From Pseudoips prasinana (taxonomy: Eukaryota > Arthropoda > Insecta > Lepidoptera > Nolidae): 64,000 nt of DNA. The stretch's first letter is position 1, and each line of letters starts with the position of its first letter. The notes below the pieces were generated by a model that saw only the letters and a program-made list of their open reading frames with translations, had not been told where the DNA came from and did no database searches. Of this stretch, positions 57,401 to 64,000 are shown piece after piece. The stretch spans positions 22,209,001 to 22,273,000 of the forward strand of contig OX621265.1 of NCBI GenBank assembly GCA_951640165.1, written 5' to 3'. The position numbers were made by a program, and so were the translations under genes.

Positions 57401-60400
57401 TCGTAGCTTGCTATTAGCCCAAAATGCAAGTTTCGCCATTTCCGCTTTCTCCCGTACATATGTATGTGTCTAAAAGTATTAAGGGCTCTTTTGTTTGTCT
57501 CGATAATAAAGAGGCATGTCCTGCGATCTAATAATTATAATCATTTATTTCAGAAAATTATTCCATAGATATGTTAGTAGCAATAAAATTTATAGAACTA
57601 TGTTAGTATACAGTTCAAATCAACATCCAGAAGAACAAAATAAAAAATTTAACTTATCATTTTATTAGGCCAATTATTATTACTCTCTGCATCCACTCTC
57701 TGGATTGGACAGTCGTAACGATCAGCAATCATTTTTAAAATGCTGTTGGAGCGTAGTCGGTGAAGTGGTGCCGCAGTCCTTTTGCGCATTATAGCGTAAA
57801 CATCATCCACCCTTGCGTTTGCAAACATGAGCGATGCACTGCAATATCGCGGCAACCCCACCAACATTGTAAAAGCATTATTATATTGTACTCGCGGGGC
57901 GTTGTAAGCTCGTTGCGTATATTGAACCCACTCCACTCGGTTGATCGAGTAAAAAGATTGGCAGTATGCCCTGAATAGAGTTTTTTTGACCCGTACCGTA
58001 CATCGAGCAAACCTGCGTGCCAACATATTGCTCCTTACCGCCAACTTCTCTTAAATCAACAGTGACTATATGATCTTGATATCTTAAGGGATGGGATAAG
58101 GGGTTTTCTTCACTGATGTTCTTTGGGTTTTGAGGTCACATGGCTGTCACTCTAGCCAAAATAGATTAAATTGTGAGTCGATCCCGATAGAAAGTAAGGA
58201 TCATGTCAGCGAAAAGACGCCCACTGCAATAATCTCCACCAGAGCGAGCCCCACGATTGACCCACGGCGCGGTAATTGCTAAGTACTATTACTACTGCAA
58301 AAGAAGACGAAAAAAGCAAGCCCGGAGTTTCTTTGTGGCTTTCTTCTCCGGGTCGTCCACCTAAGTAGCTAGAGAAAGCCGCAGGCTAGCAAGGGCGGGA
58401 TTCTCAGTGTTGAGGATCGCTTTGGTCCATAAACGCGTGATCAGTGAATTTAGAATTTCGTCTTTTTGCTTTAGTCTTCCGTTCCTTAATTTTAATATAG
58501 TAGAATTAAATTTCAAAATAATAGATTAGTAACTTGTTATTTATTTAAGGATTTCAGAAAATATATGCGATAAAACAAACCGCACGGACGGACTAATTAA
58601 TTTTTTTCGTAACTTTTATACTATCCACTATGTTTATGTACTGCATTGTGACCTTGACAAGTACAAGTGTATGTTAATAGTGTTGAATAAATTTCATTTC
58701 ATTTCAAATTTCATTTCATTTACTAATATTTTTTTAATGTACTAAATATTCCTGTATTTTGTCAATCCAGGCAGCGTTGGGAATTGAGGACTACTTGGGT
58801 AATGTCCTCTTGCGTGGAACCTCTGGCGTCATCATCTCTGACAGATACGTCCTCACCAGTGCCTACGTGGTTACACAATACTCGTGAGTACCTACTTAGT
58901 GCCTTGCCTGTTTTAAGTCTCGTAGAACGGCCGCTGGGGCAGAGAAGTTCTAGCGTGGCGCGTGGTCACCACGAACCGTAAGGCAGCGTGGGCAAAGCGG
59001 GTCACTGGAAGCCGCTTGATGTGGGTAAGGTAAGGCAATATCCCCTGGGGATGCCTTTGACTACCAGTAAAAGTATTTCGGCTGAGATGAAATTAAAGAA
59101 ATTAGAAGTCGTTTCATAATTTTCCTGTACATAACCTACGAATCAAATACAGAACATTTCATGAATTCAGTTAAAATCAACTATGCTTAAGTCTCGTTGT
59201 TTAAAGTATCAATTGCTGAAATTCCCCAGGGCGACGCTGGTAGCGCTCGGCGTGACGAACCAGGCAGAGTCTAGGGCGAAGTGGCAGGTCCACAGAGTGA
59301 CCATCACTACGCATCCACAGTATAGCCACCCCCTCAACGACATTGCGCTGCTGCGGACAAACAACCCGTAAGTAAACTAAAAAAAAGGATTTTGATTATT
59401 AGAACCTTGTGTCGAAGTTGTAATTATCACTGAGCTCTGCGATCGGACGCCGGACCGATCCGCCTAAATCTAGTTTATTACACTCTACGATTTAATTGTG
59501 ATGTCTGAGTCTGACAAGCACCAGTTTATGTCAATATCCAAGTGTTGAATAATAGACAACAGTGGCACTCCGGGAGTGCTGGTAGAAGGAAAATCTTGAA
59601 CAATTATGTGGTGTCGGACACTGTTACGTGTCAAGTGTTTAATTCTTTCGTGCCTAAAAATGTTATCACTTCAAAAAAAAGTCTTTCAACCCGCAATCTT
59701 TATTGAATATTTAAATTGCGCCATTTTCGCCGGTAGCCTACGAAATAAATAATAAAAAATATTCGAATGCCATTGATCCAAAACGAGCAACCTTAATAAT
59801 AATAAAAATGTTTTAATGTCGGGCAACATGACCCATAATTTGTCAGTAGGAAATTACTTGAAAGCATATTAGAACTGTTGACACAATACATTACACGTGA
59901 ACAAGATATCAAACAAAGATTTTATGAAAGAACTGCATTCTCTTTGTAAATTTTACAATCTTCATAAATTCGAAACTTCTGTTTCCAAAACGACAAAGAG
60001 GAATCAAGCCGAACCTTCCACCTAATAACTTGATCTATGACAGTTTCTGTTTGTATAATAACATAAACATATAAGCTATACTAAATTAAATGCCGCGGTA
60101 TGTTTCAGCATCCAGTTCAACGACCGCGTGCAGCCGGCCTGCCTCCACTTCGAGACGGTCTTGGACGAAGAAGCTGTGCTCACCACCTGGAGCAGAAGTG
60201 ACCATCAGCGCAGTGCTGTTATCCGCGCTGTACGACTATTGTTCATATTTGTGATTTGTCTAGCGGTAGCGTGTTCATCTGCAGATATCGAGGTTCTGGG
60301 TTCAAATCCCGGGTCGAGCTTAATGATTTTGGGACTTTTCTATAAAAAGAAAAATTTCTCAGTATCAGCCCGAAGTCTGGGTATTATACCCCCGTGCCTC

Positions 60401-61755
60401 GGAGAGCACGTAAAGCCGTCGGTCCTGTACCTGATCTCTTTCCGGTCGTGTTTCCATAGTACAAGCTATGCTTAGTTTGAGATCAGACGGCCGTGTGTAA
60501 ATAATGTCATACATTTCTTAATACATAGAACAAAGAATAGTGCTTAAAACACGAAGATTTGTCCTGGGTGGGGATTGAACACTTGACCCCTGGCTTAGTA
60601 GTCAGGGTCACAGACTACTAGAGCTACAGGCCAATCTAGAGGTCCTGGGTTCAAACCCGGGTCGGACCGTTAAGTGTTATTGGTATTTTTCTGGCGTAAG
60701 TAATGGAATCAGGCGTAACTCAATCAGCTGCGGAAGTAGCTACTAGAAGTAGTAGGAAGTAGGTAGTAGAAGGAATCAATTAGATGCGGAGGTATTTCCG
60801 ATCTCGTATTACAGTACCTTCAAGAAGCGAGCCCATTCTTTCCTTAAAGGCCGGCAAGGCACTTGCGCCTCCTCTGGTGTTGCGAGTGTCCATGGGTGGC
60901 AGTGATCACTTACCATCAGGGGACCCACTTGCTCGTTTGCTATCCCATTATATATAAAAAAAATATATTGCGGAGATCCACAACATTCAAAATACAAAGT
61001 TGATATGTAGTGTAAATTCCACTAACTGTCGGTTTAATCAAGCCTGGATGCAACATGCGCCGCCCTCGCACACGATACCGTACCGGCGCATGTAACTAGC
61101 ATGATTATATTGTCCTTCGCGTGTGCATATTTTAGCATTTTTCTGACAATAAGCCCGCCTCCTTGCGTAGTGGGAGCTCGGTGTACATGTCGGAGAGCGG
61201 CCAGCGGTCGGGCCCGCGCCTGCTCCTGCGCGCTCTGATGGAATAGCCGATCCAAAGGATTATGGGAACGCTCCTGGTGAACTACGCAACACATATTCCT
61301 GTCCTATATATGCTGCGTAGTTTCCTCGTCTCCGTAAGATTAAGTAGCTATGCACTTAAGTAAGGCTTCTTAACACCTTATTCTTCGTTGTTTCAGCTCG
61401 TGATGCAGAAATATTCAAATGAGACATGTAACACAAATGGCAGATATTACAACTCCGTCACGCATGCGTGCTACGGCCACAGAATGAATCTTGCCGAGTC
61501 TTGTAATGTAAGTATCATTATCCTGTAAAGCATTCGAGTGAACCACCTGCGCGTTGTATTCTTGGCCTTAACTTGTTCTTTTCCCTGCAGACTTACGTGA
61601 GCGACCCCCTGATGCTGTACAACCGCGGCATGTGTGTGACCACGGTCATCGGCGTGGAGATGTACTGGGAGCCGTGCCAGTCGGTGCCGCTCGGCTACAG
61701 CAGGGTCTCCTACTACCTGCCGTGGATCATAGATTTTATATCAACGCATCCTTGA
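45384..61755 (+). CDS. Secreted serine protease homologue with coiled coil and Pro/Thr-repeat stalk (nine exons)
   Basis: This is the only host gene I can support. Joining 45384-45462, 54916-54954, 56196-56789, 57245-57324, 58771-58883, 59230-59367, 60109-60229, 61397-61507 and 61591-61755 gives 1440 nt, that is, 479 codons plus TGA; every intron is GT-AG and every phase closes. The protein has a signal peptide, an acidic/basic coiled coil (about residues 44-130), an 11-unit PT[T/A]TPL repeat (168-233), and a trypsin-like domain (about 255-479). The catalytic His is Tyr (LTSAYVV, Tyr296), Asp339 (NDIALL) is kept, the GDSGG box is replaced by VSDPLM, and no IVGG activation site is seen. So it is predicted to be inactive. 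Such homologues often act as cofactors or ligands in insect immune cascades; its own role is unknown. Confidence 0.78.
46083..46380 (+). mobile_element. tRNA-derived SINE, family S3
   Basis: The head CTGTAGGCTAGTGGTCAGTG has an A box, and GTGGGTTCGATCTCGACCC a B box. The body has TTAGTATAAAGAGCATGAT. A diverged minus copy lies near 60548-60640. It lies in intron 1. Confidence 0.7.
46385..46572 (-). mobile_element. tRNA-derived SINE, family S2, copy 2
   Basis: Inverted copy of 44928-45125, with CCGGGATTCGAACCCAGGAC and ACCAACTAGGCTACGGTGAC. It abuts the S3 element. Confidence 0.8.
46700..47108 (+). repeat. Family A copy with its second block
   Basis: Matches 20590-21063, including CGCTTTAATGCTACCACCGG and AACACGGCCCAGTTGAGACG. 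It lies in intron 1. Confidence 0.75.
47109..47856. other. Intron 1 sequence without a defined element
   Basis: A few short frames but no family match. Nothing further was seen. Confidence 0.45.
47857..49167 (-). mobile_element. 1.31-kb DNA transposon with about 95-bp TIRs
   Basis: The left end CACAGGTCTGCAAATTTGAA and the right end, whose inverse reads CACAGGTCTACAATGGTTTT, are diverged inverted copies. Pairing continues through TTTTCCCCTTT, TTTGAT.GC..AT and GCGCTGATTACG for about 95 bp. A broken protein-coding gene lies inside on the minus strand. I could not find a clear target duplication. The family is not one I recognise. Confidence 0.7.
48040..48570 (-). pseudogene. Transposon-encoded conserved protein of unknown function, frameshifted
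   Basis: Two minus-strand frames (48570-48292 and 48304-47990) form one protein broken near 48300. The first has VPPAFVNFEKLSAIELEAWK, FLGNHKSPNYEEIVQKMIEN and GCSMSIKLHFLNSHLDYF. The second starts GAVSEEQGKRFHQDSKEMER and continues RYQGKWNKVMMADFCWLLKR. The HFLNSHLD...E.GKRFHQD...ME.RYQG.W pattern is one I recognise as recurring in arthropod genomes as a repetitive family. I know no biochemical role. Its place between TIRs makes a transposase or transposase C-terminus possible, with the His/Asp/Glu-rich block as candidate catalytic residues. Confidence 0.6.
49168..49295 (-). mobile_element. Distal end of LINE D, split by the RTE
   Basis: After removing the RTE and one copy of its 10-bp duplication, the minus-strand frame of 52432 continues here as a short C-terminus and AT-rich 3' UTR. 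Confidence 0.5.
49306..52421 (-). mobile_element. RTE-clade LINE, near full length (3.1 kb)
   Basis: Flanked by a perfect 10-bp duplication TTTTAATTTT at 49296-49305 and 52422-52431. The 3' end is an ATG-type short-repeat tail (CATCATCATCAT on the plus strand), as in RTE elements. One ORF encodes endonuclease plus RT. It interrupts LINE D and lies within intron 1 of the protease homologue gene. Confidence 0.92.
49472..52387 (-). pseudogene. RTE endonuclease/reverse transcriptase with a single nonsense codon
   Basis: The frame runs from an ATG at 52387 to 49472, about 971 codons, broken only by TGA at 52045-52043. The sister fragment at 27.6 kb has CGG at that codon, so a C to T change at a CpG fits. 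Endonuclease: LALATYNTRTMRTDEK, HWDIIGLSEV (catalytic Glu), GVGFIVHKSLV, VMEDFNAKLG, FILSTSRQV, GSDHRLVRG. RT: VVLFFKKGDKTLLKNYRPI, FVDYEKAFDSIE, GVRQGDVISPKLF, FADDIVVM. The C-terminus ends QWAGHIARRADGRWGRKVLEW. All catalytic motifs remain. The RTE machinery nicks DNA and copies its RNA in place. Confidence 0.93.
52432..53540 (-). pseudogene. LINE D (Jockey/CR1 group) RT fragment
   Basis: The frame from 53531 has FDSLNLNLLLSKMTYYGFDS, HKGVPQGSILGPCLFSLYSA, YADDTQIYIH (catalytic) and LNPSKTKYMVFGT. After a break near 52840 the C-terminal region continues on the same strand to 52432 with RGSFRYSAAKIWNNIPPPIR and RELRNINYFRIKLK, where the RTE is inserted. The 5' half of the LINE is absent. 5' truncation is usual for LINEs. 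Confidence 0.85.
53720..54740 (-). pseudogene. R1-group LINE 3' end
   Basis: Two minus-strand frames broken near 54487 carry LTGHGCFGEYLSVS and then CHHCGGGPDSAQHTLEEC, the CX2CX8HX4C zinc knuckle found at the C-terminus of R1-clade ORF2. A C-terminal tail and about 300 bp of 3' UTR follow and end in a poly(A) tail (12 or more A on the minus strand, 53721-53732). R1 elements classically insert in rRNA genes; this is a truncated dispersed copy. Confidence 0.75.
54916..54954 (+). CDS. Exon 2 of the protease homologue
   Basis: The acceptor TTGTTTCAG| and donor GATG|GTAAGT bound 39 nt in phase 1-1. It encodes ENRGIKQESYPSD, a short acidic segment after the signal peptide. Confidence 0.65.
54984..55035 (-). 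mobile_element. SINE S1 tail fragment
   Basis: Inverted tail AATAATGTCCTCCTACCCGAATTTCACGGCGGCC-like sequence, matching the end of 29826-30175. It lies in intron 2. Confidence 0.55.
55040..56150 (+). pseudogene. LINE endonuclease-linker fragment in intron 2
   Basis: Plus-strand frames, repeatedly shifted, read FPSNATHHFPNATPSLLDLI (end of the endonuclease), then RPPDYCGEKYFSIQNRCNRM and ENGDPAKVWKLLRSLGVRK (linker), and finally SSFHDYRPTS (start of RT) near 56100. The last 200 bp may be mixed with other sequence. It is dead and 3'-truncated. Confidence 0.65.
56196..56789 (+). CDS. Exon 3: coiled coil and Pro/Thr repeat
   Basis: Acceptor TTATTAACAG| and donor AGAG|GTAAAG, phase 1 at both ends. 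The first half (SSLISEIRFMRNELYEIRKE to ELSSIHSSITQLLL) is amphipathic with heptad-like hydrophobics. A short neck with one Cys pair (EICIP, PPCG) precedes 11 hexapeptides. The Thr-rich repeat is probably O-glycosylated. Confidence 0.8.
56579..56776 (+). repeat. Coding minisatellite, 11 units of 18 bp
   Basis: The unit CCGACCACCACACCGCTA encodes PTTTPL; the first unit is PTATPL. Units are nearly identical, with only synonymous changes (ACC/ACT), as expected for a slippage-prone array under protein-level constraint. Confidence 0.95.
57245..57324 (+). CDS. Exon 4: start of the protease-like domain
   Basis: The acceptor GATTTGGCAG| and donor TATCAG|GTATTG bound 80 nt, which turns phase 1 into phase 0 exactly as the flanking exons need. 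It reads EVALARQMCVTYTQQAAGRF and CMHASYQ. The last residues lead into AALGIED, the place of PWMAAL in trypsins. Confidence 0.6.
57649..58050 (-). pseudogene. LINE C-terminal fragment in intron 4
   Basis: The frame reads AYCQSFYSINRVEWVQYTQR and NNAFTMLVGLPRYCSASLMF, then ANARVDDVYAIMRKRTAAPL. This block follows the RT domain in a widespread lepidopteran LINE family. No RT motifs remain. Confidence 0.65.
58198..58270 (-). mobile_element. RTE 3'-end fragment (decayed)
   Basis: ATGTCAGCGAAAAGACGCCC and AATAATCTCCACC align loosely to the RTE tail. Confidence 0.45.
58336..58400 (-). repeat. Short interspersed repeat (partner 44840-44912)
   Basis: Inverse of 44840-44912, with CACCTAAGTAGCTAGAGAAA and GCCGCAGGCTAGC. 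Confidence 0.55.
58540..58725 (+). repeat. Retroposon-like repeat with a TTTCA tail
   Basis: Matches 33541-33665 and ends in AATAAATTTCATTTCATTTC and a further (TTTCA)n run. It ends about 45 bp before exon 5. Confidence 0.65.
58771..58883 (+). CDS. Exon 5: trypsin-fold strand with degenerate His box
   Basis: The acceptor GTCAATCCAG| gives phase 0, and the donor ACTC|GTGAGT leaves phase 2. It reads LRGTSGVIISDRYVLTSAYV, where functional proteases have CGG.LIS..YVLTAAHC. His is replaced by Tyr, and both Cys of the usual 42-58 disulfide are lost. Confidence 0.88.
58920..59000 (+). mobile_element. RTE 3'-end fragment
   Basis: CGGCCGCTGGGGCAGAGAAG and GGCAGCGTGGGCAAAGCGG match the inverse of 49440-49510. 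It lies in intron 5, about 35 bp past exon 5. Confidence 0.65.
59230..59367 (+). CDS. Exon 6: central trypsin-fold region with the retained Asp
   Basis: The acceptor AATTCCCCAG| and donor AACCC|GTAAGT enclose 138 nt, phase 2 in and out. It reads ATLVALGVTNQAESRAKWQV, HRVTITTHPQYSHPLNDIAL and LRTNNP. HPxY....NDIALL is the classic Asp102 block, so the domain identity is secure. Confidence 0.92.
59368..60108. other. Intron 6
   Basis: 741 bp of AT-rich intron. I see no repeat partner or element in it. Confidence 0.7.
60109..60229 (+). CDS. Exon 7 of the protease homologue
   Basis: The acceptor ATGTTTCAG| starts phase 2. It reads IQFNDRVQPACLHFETVLDE and EAVLTTWSRSDHQRSAVIRA, equivalent to V.PACL.. 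and the GWG strand. The proposed donor GCT|GTACGA gives the right phase but is weak. A SINE head begins about 12 bp into the intron. Confidence 0.75.
60240..60460 (+). mobile_element. tRNA-derived SINE, family S1, copy 3, next to the exon 7 donor
   Basis: Head GTCTAGCGGTAGCGTGTTCA, B box GGGTTCAAATCCCGGG, body with CCCGAAGTCTGGG and GAGAGCACGTAAAGCCGTCG. The 3' part is lost after TTCCGGTCGTGT. The exon 7 frame stays open through it to 60475. Confidence 0.8.
60548..60640 (-). mobile_element. tRNA-like SINE fragment, family S3-like
   Basis: On the minus strand the A-box and B-box blocks flank CTAAGCCAGGGGTCAAGTG, similar to the head of 46083-46380. Confidence 0.5.
60828..60955 (-). mobile_element. 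Short interspersed element, copy 2 (partner 37515-37715)
   Basis: CTTAAAGGCCGGCAAGGCAC and CTCTGGTGTTGCGAGTGTCC precede the shared block; it ends in a run of A on the plus strand. It lies in intron 7. Confidence 0.7.
60956..61396. other. Rest of intron 7
   Basis: A GC-rich patch at 61050-61280 has short frames, none of which fits the splice phases of the gene. No element was recognised. Confidence 0.5.
61397..61507 (+). CDS. Exon 8 of the protease homologue
   Basis: The acceptor TTGTTTCAG| and donor TGTAAT|GTAAGT enclose 111 nt, phase 0-0. It reads LVMQKYSNETCNTNGRYYNS, then VTHACYGHRMNLAESCN. The three Cys residues correspond roughly to the paired cysteines before the catalytic Ser in trypsin-like proteins. 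Confidence 0.75.
61591..61755 (+). CDS. Exon 9: C-terminal strand without the catalytic Ser box
   Basis: Acceptor TTTCCCTGCAG|, phase 0, TGA at 61753-61755. It reads TYVSDPLMLYNRGMCVTTVI and GVEMYWEPCQ, then GYSRVSYYLPWIIDFISTHP. The C-terminal Y..V..YLPWI helix is standard for trypsins; GDSGGPL is reduced to VSDPLML. Confidence 0.9.
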   Translation, partial: TYVSDPLMLYNRGMCVTTVIGVEMYWEPCQSVPLGYSRVSYYLPWIIDFISTHP

Positions 61756-61984
61756 GGTGCCCTTCAGTCGAATTGGTAGAATTTAAGAATTATTGTAAAC
61801 ATACTTCAAATTATACGAAATAGTAATTGGCAAAGGCCTATTATTATTTCGTATTATTATTTTATAAGTTATATATTATTATTTTGTAAGTTTCGTCTGT
61901 TGAACACTTTTATGTATTTTTAATGATAATAAGAACTCGACTTCCATAACCTATGTACTCTTAATATATGCTATAAGTATATAT
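61756..61984. other. 3' flank of the gene
   Basis: No canonical AATAAA was found in the first 230 bp; AT-rich sequence only. LINE B begins shortly after, so its insertion may have removed or moved the polyadenylation site. Confidence 0.5.
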
Positions 61985-62062
61985 GTTCAGTCGTCGTTCA
62001 AACGTCATACGTAGATAACGTCCTTGTCGAAATCGCGATAACTTATTAAAAGTCTACCCACA

Positions 62063-63061
62063 ATGTCAAACAAGTGTGATAACTGCAGTTGAAACTTAAC
62101 TAAAAGTACGCCAGGAGTGGAGTGTGGAAAGTGTGAACGAATTGTGCACCTCACCACTAAGTGTACCGGTCTTAGCAATAAACAAATCGCATCGCTGAAG
62201 GCAGCTCCAAGCTTGGAATGGACATGCCTAGAATGTCAGGCCGAAACACCCCGTTGCAGATCGTCGATTATTATACCTAACGATGACTGTGAAGAAGAGG
62301 ACTCCACTGTAGAAATTAATGCTCACAAATTGTTGAACAACATTTCCAAGGAGGTAGAAAAAGCATTGAAAAAAGAATTAAGAGAACTTCATGAGACTTT
62401 GTAATTTACTAGTGGAAAATTAGATGAAGTAGTGGAATGTATAGACGCATTCAAAAATACAATAAAAAATTTAGAACGCAAGAACATTGAGCTCTCAAAC
62501 CGAAATACCAACCTCGAAGTTCGATTAGGTGCTATGGAGCAGCGTATGCAGGAGCTGGAGCAGGAGAAACTAAGCTCATGTATAGAAATCGCGAATGTGC
62601 CCGTAGAATCGAACGAGCAAATGAAACAATTAGTGAATGGAATAACTATCAAAATTAAACAACCTCAAGACTGTATAAGAAACATCCAACAAGCGCAGGG
62701 GAAAAAAGACCAACCCTCTAAAATACTCGTTACTTTGCGTGACGAAGAAACGCGAGAACATTGGTTAAAGGCGGCAAAAACTACAAAAATAACGGTATCA
62801 GACATCCATCCGACCATAAAAAATAACAATAATATAATATACTTAAGAGAAGCTATGACGAAGTATAAGAAACATCTTTTCTGGAGTACCAAGCAGGAAC
62901 TAAAAGTCAACAAAAGTTTCAAGTATGTCTGGTTCAAGAGAGGACTCATTAAGGTCAAGAAGGACGAAAACGAAAAGACCTACACGATTCGTACAACGGA
63001 AGACCTACGTACCGTTATTCAGAAAACCACACTAAATGGCGAAGCTGCCCTACTATCTTAA
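62063..63061 (+). pseudogene. LINE B ORF1: PHD finger, coiled coil and conserved C-terminal block
   Basis: One frame from ATG 62063 to 63061 with just two in-frame stops (TGA at 62090, TAA at 62402). The N-terminus has KCDNC, ECGKCERIVHLTTKCTGL and WTCLECQ, a PHD-type zinc finger. The middle (FKNTIKNLERKNIELSNRNT) is a heptad-rich coiled coil. The C-terminal part has KILVTLRDEETREHWLKAAK and KHLFWSTKQELKVNKSFKYV, then WFKRGLIKVKKDENEKTYTI. The C-terminal block matches LINE A ORF1. Role: RNA binding and possibly chromatin targeting; inferred from family architecture. Confidence 0.75.
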
Positions 63062-63111
63062 TCTAAGTATAACACTGATTTAATTAAGTAAACACCCATA
63101 TATACCTCATT

Positions 63112-64000
63112 ATGGATAATAGTAACTTATTACTGGATAGTGTAAATGAATTGACAAATTGTCTTAATATAAATGATTTCCTATCTCGAATACCTACTTG
63201 TAATCCTAACCTGTTATGCGTACATATTAATATAAGGTCTATAATAAAGAACTTTCCAGCTTTTGAACAATGTATAAATACTTCCGATAAATGTATAGAC
63301 GTACGTATCGTAACTGAGGTAAATATTACTGACAGCGTAAGCTGTTTGTTCAACTTACATGGTTACCAAATATTCCCAGTCCTACGAAAATCCCGTAAGG
63401 GTGGGGGTCTAATTATATATGTAAACAACAAGCATAAATGTCACATAAAAATGCTACTAATCCATTTTTGAGAGTATTATATGCACACTAACCACCCTGC
63501 TGTGTGGTGACGGCGACAAATATCAGAATCAGAATATCATCACCCCATCTCATCCCGTGGGGGGCGTAGAAGTCGACCCGAGTGAATATCTACCAGAGGA
63601 CGGGAAGCAGCTTCCTTCTGAGTACTACGACCATCATACTGCGATCGCCAACCCGCCTGCCAAACGTGGCGATTATGGCATATCCCCTCAAGATGATTCT
63701 TGAGGGAGGCTTGTCCAGCAGTGGACTTATTTAAGCTGTAATGATGAACCACCTAATGCAACTATTCTGCCCATATATGCGCAATCTACCGACCACCGTA
63801 TAGTAGTAAACATCAATTTATAAACCAGCTATCCGTAACACTCAACTCATTCACTAAACATAAAGACTTATACTTAATTGGGGACATTAACTTGGATTTA
63901 AAACGGGATACACCTATAAAACATCAATACATTAACACACTGCACAGCATAGGCCTTGTATGCGGGATTACGGAGTACACCAGACTTGAGTTATCTAACA
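63112..64000 (+). pseudogene. LINE B ORF2: endonuclease, interrupted and cut by the window end
   Basis: The frame starts at 63112 and reads LLCVHINIRSIIKNFPAFEQ, RIVTEVNITD and RKGGGLIIYVNNKH before a stop at 63471, apparently caused by loss of one T in a T run. After the inserted element the nuclease continues with AIYRPPYSSKHQFINQLSVT and LIGDINLDLKRDTPIK, then GITEYTRLELSN. The TEVN and GDINLD motifs are the Glu and Asp/Asn catalytic boxes. Confidence 0.8.
63497..63746 (+). mobile_element. RTE-derived mini-element (fusion of the two RTE ends), 250 bp
   Basis: AACCACC at 63490-63496 and 63747-63753 is a 7-bp duplication. The first part matches the 5' end of the RTE (CTGCGATCGCCAACCCGCCT, GTGGCGATTATGGCA); the last part matches the RTE 3' end (GAGGGAGGCTTGTCCAGCAG, TGGACTTATTTAAGCTG) with a TAATGATG tail. 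No coding capacity. A non-autonomous partner of the RTE. Confidence 0.8.

Larger units (their letters stand above)
61985..64000 (+). mobile_element. LINE B, 5' part of a two-ORF LINE, runs off the window
   Basis: Plus-strand 5' UTR, ORF1, endonuclease and an insertion at 63497-63746. It belongs to the same broad group as LINE A but is not the same family, because ORF1 blocks are only partly alike. Confidence 0.8.

Noticed and set aside
61034..61294. An additional exon in the GC-rich patch of intron 7
   Set aside because: No splice pair gives a phase-0 insert with trypsin-like sequence, and exon 7 to 8 already closes.

Overview
The window looks like a stretch of lepidopteran (moth or butterfly) nuclear genome. 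The evidence is an AT-rich background, one intron-split host gene, and a dense load of mobile elements of kinds typical of Lepidoptera: Helitron-like elements with A|TC...CTAG|T ends, an RTE LINE with a short-repeat tail, tRNA-derived SINEs, a gypsy element with a tRNA-Lys primer site, and many foldback MITEs. I see no bacterial-style operons, no CRISPR array and no intact tRNA or rRNA gene. The species cannot be named from the sequence alone.

Region 1-17000 is a nest of retroelements. A decayed LINE on the minus strand (ORF1 near 15.8-16.8 kb, endonuclease at 14.86-15.67 kb, RT and C-terminus at 7.5-9.7 kb, probable 3' UTR reaching base 1) carries two LTR retrotransposons. The first, 170-7430 (-), has 836-bp LTRs that differ at one base that I could see, a 4-bp target duplication AGGA, a -1 frameshift heptamer between gag and pol, and two small lesions in pol. 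The second, 9716-14844 (+), has 581-bp LTRs that look identical, target duplication AGTT, and open gag and pol, so it may still be able to move.

Region 17000-45300 is non-genic. It holds a TIR-bounded relic of a USP-like peptidase gene (17.0-18.4 kb), a 1.1-kb palindrome with smaller hairpins inside it (21.9-23.0 kb), several Helitron-like elements including a 2.2-kb one with about nine 135-bp internal repeats (38.1-40.3 kb), a roughly 4-kb inverted duplication (28.0-31.8 kb), tRNA-derived SINEs, several MITEs, and a decayed LINE (42.5-43.7 kb).

Region 45300-61760 holds the only host gene I can support. It has nine exons whose splice phases close exactly (1440 nt, 479 codons plus stop). It encodes a secreted, coiled-coil, Pro/Thr-repeat protein that ends in a catalytically dead trypsin-fold domain, that is, a serine protease homologue. 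Its 9.5-kb first intron contains an RTE that is complete apart from one nonsense codon, inserted in an older LINE, next to a 1.3-kb DNA transposon with about 95-bp TIRs that encodes an unassigned conserved protein.

Region 61980-64000 is the 5' part of a second LINE (+), with a PHD-finger ORF1 and an endonuclease. A 250-bp element made by fusing the two ends of an RTE interrupts the endonuclease, with a 7-bp target duplication. The LINE runs off the window.
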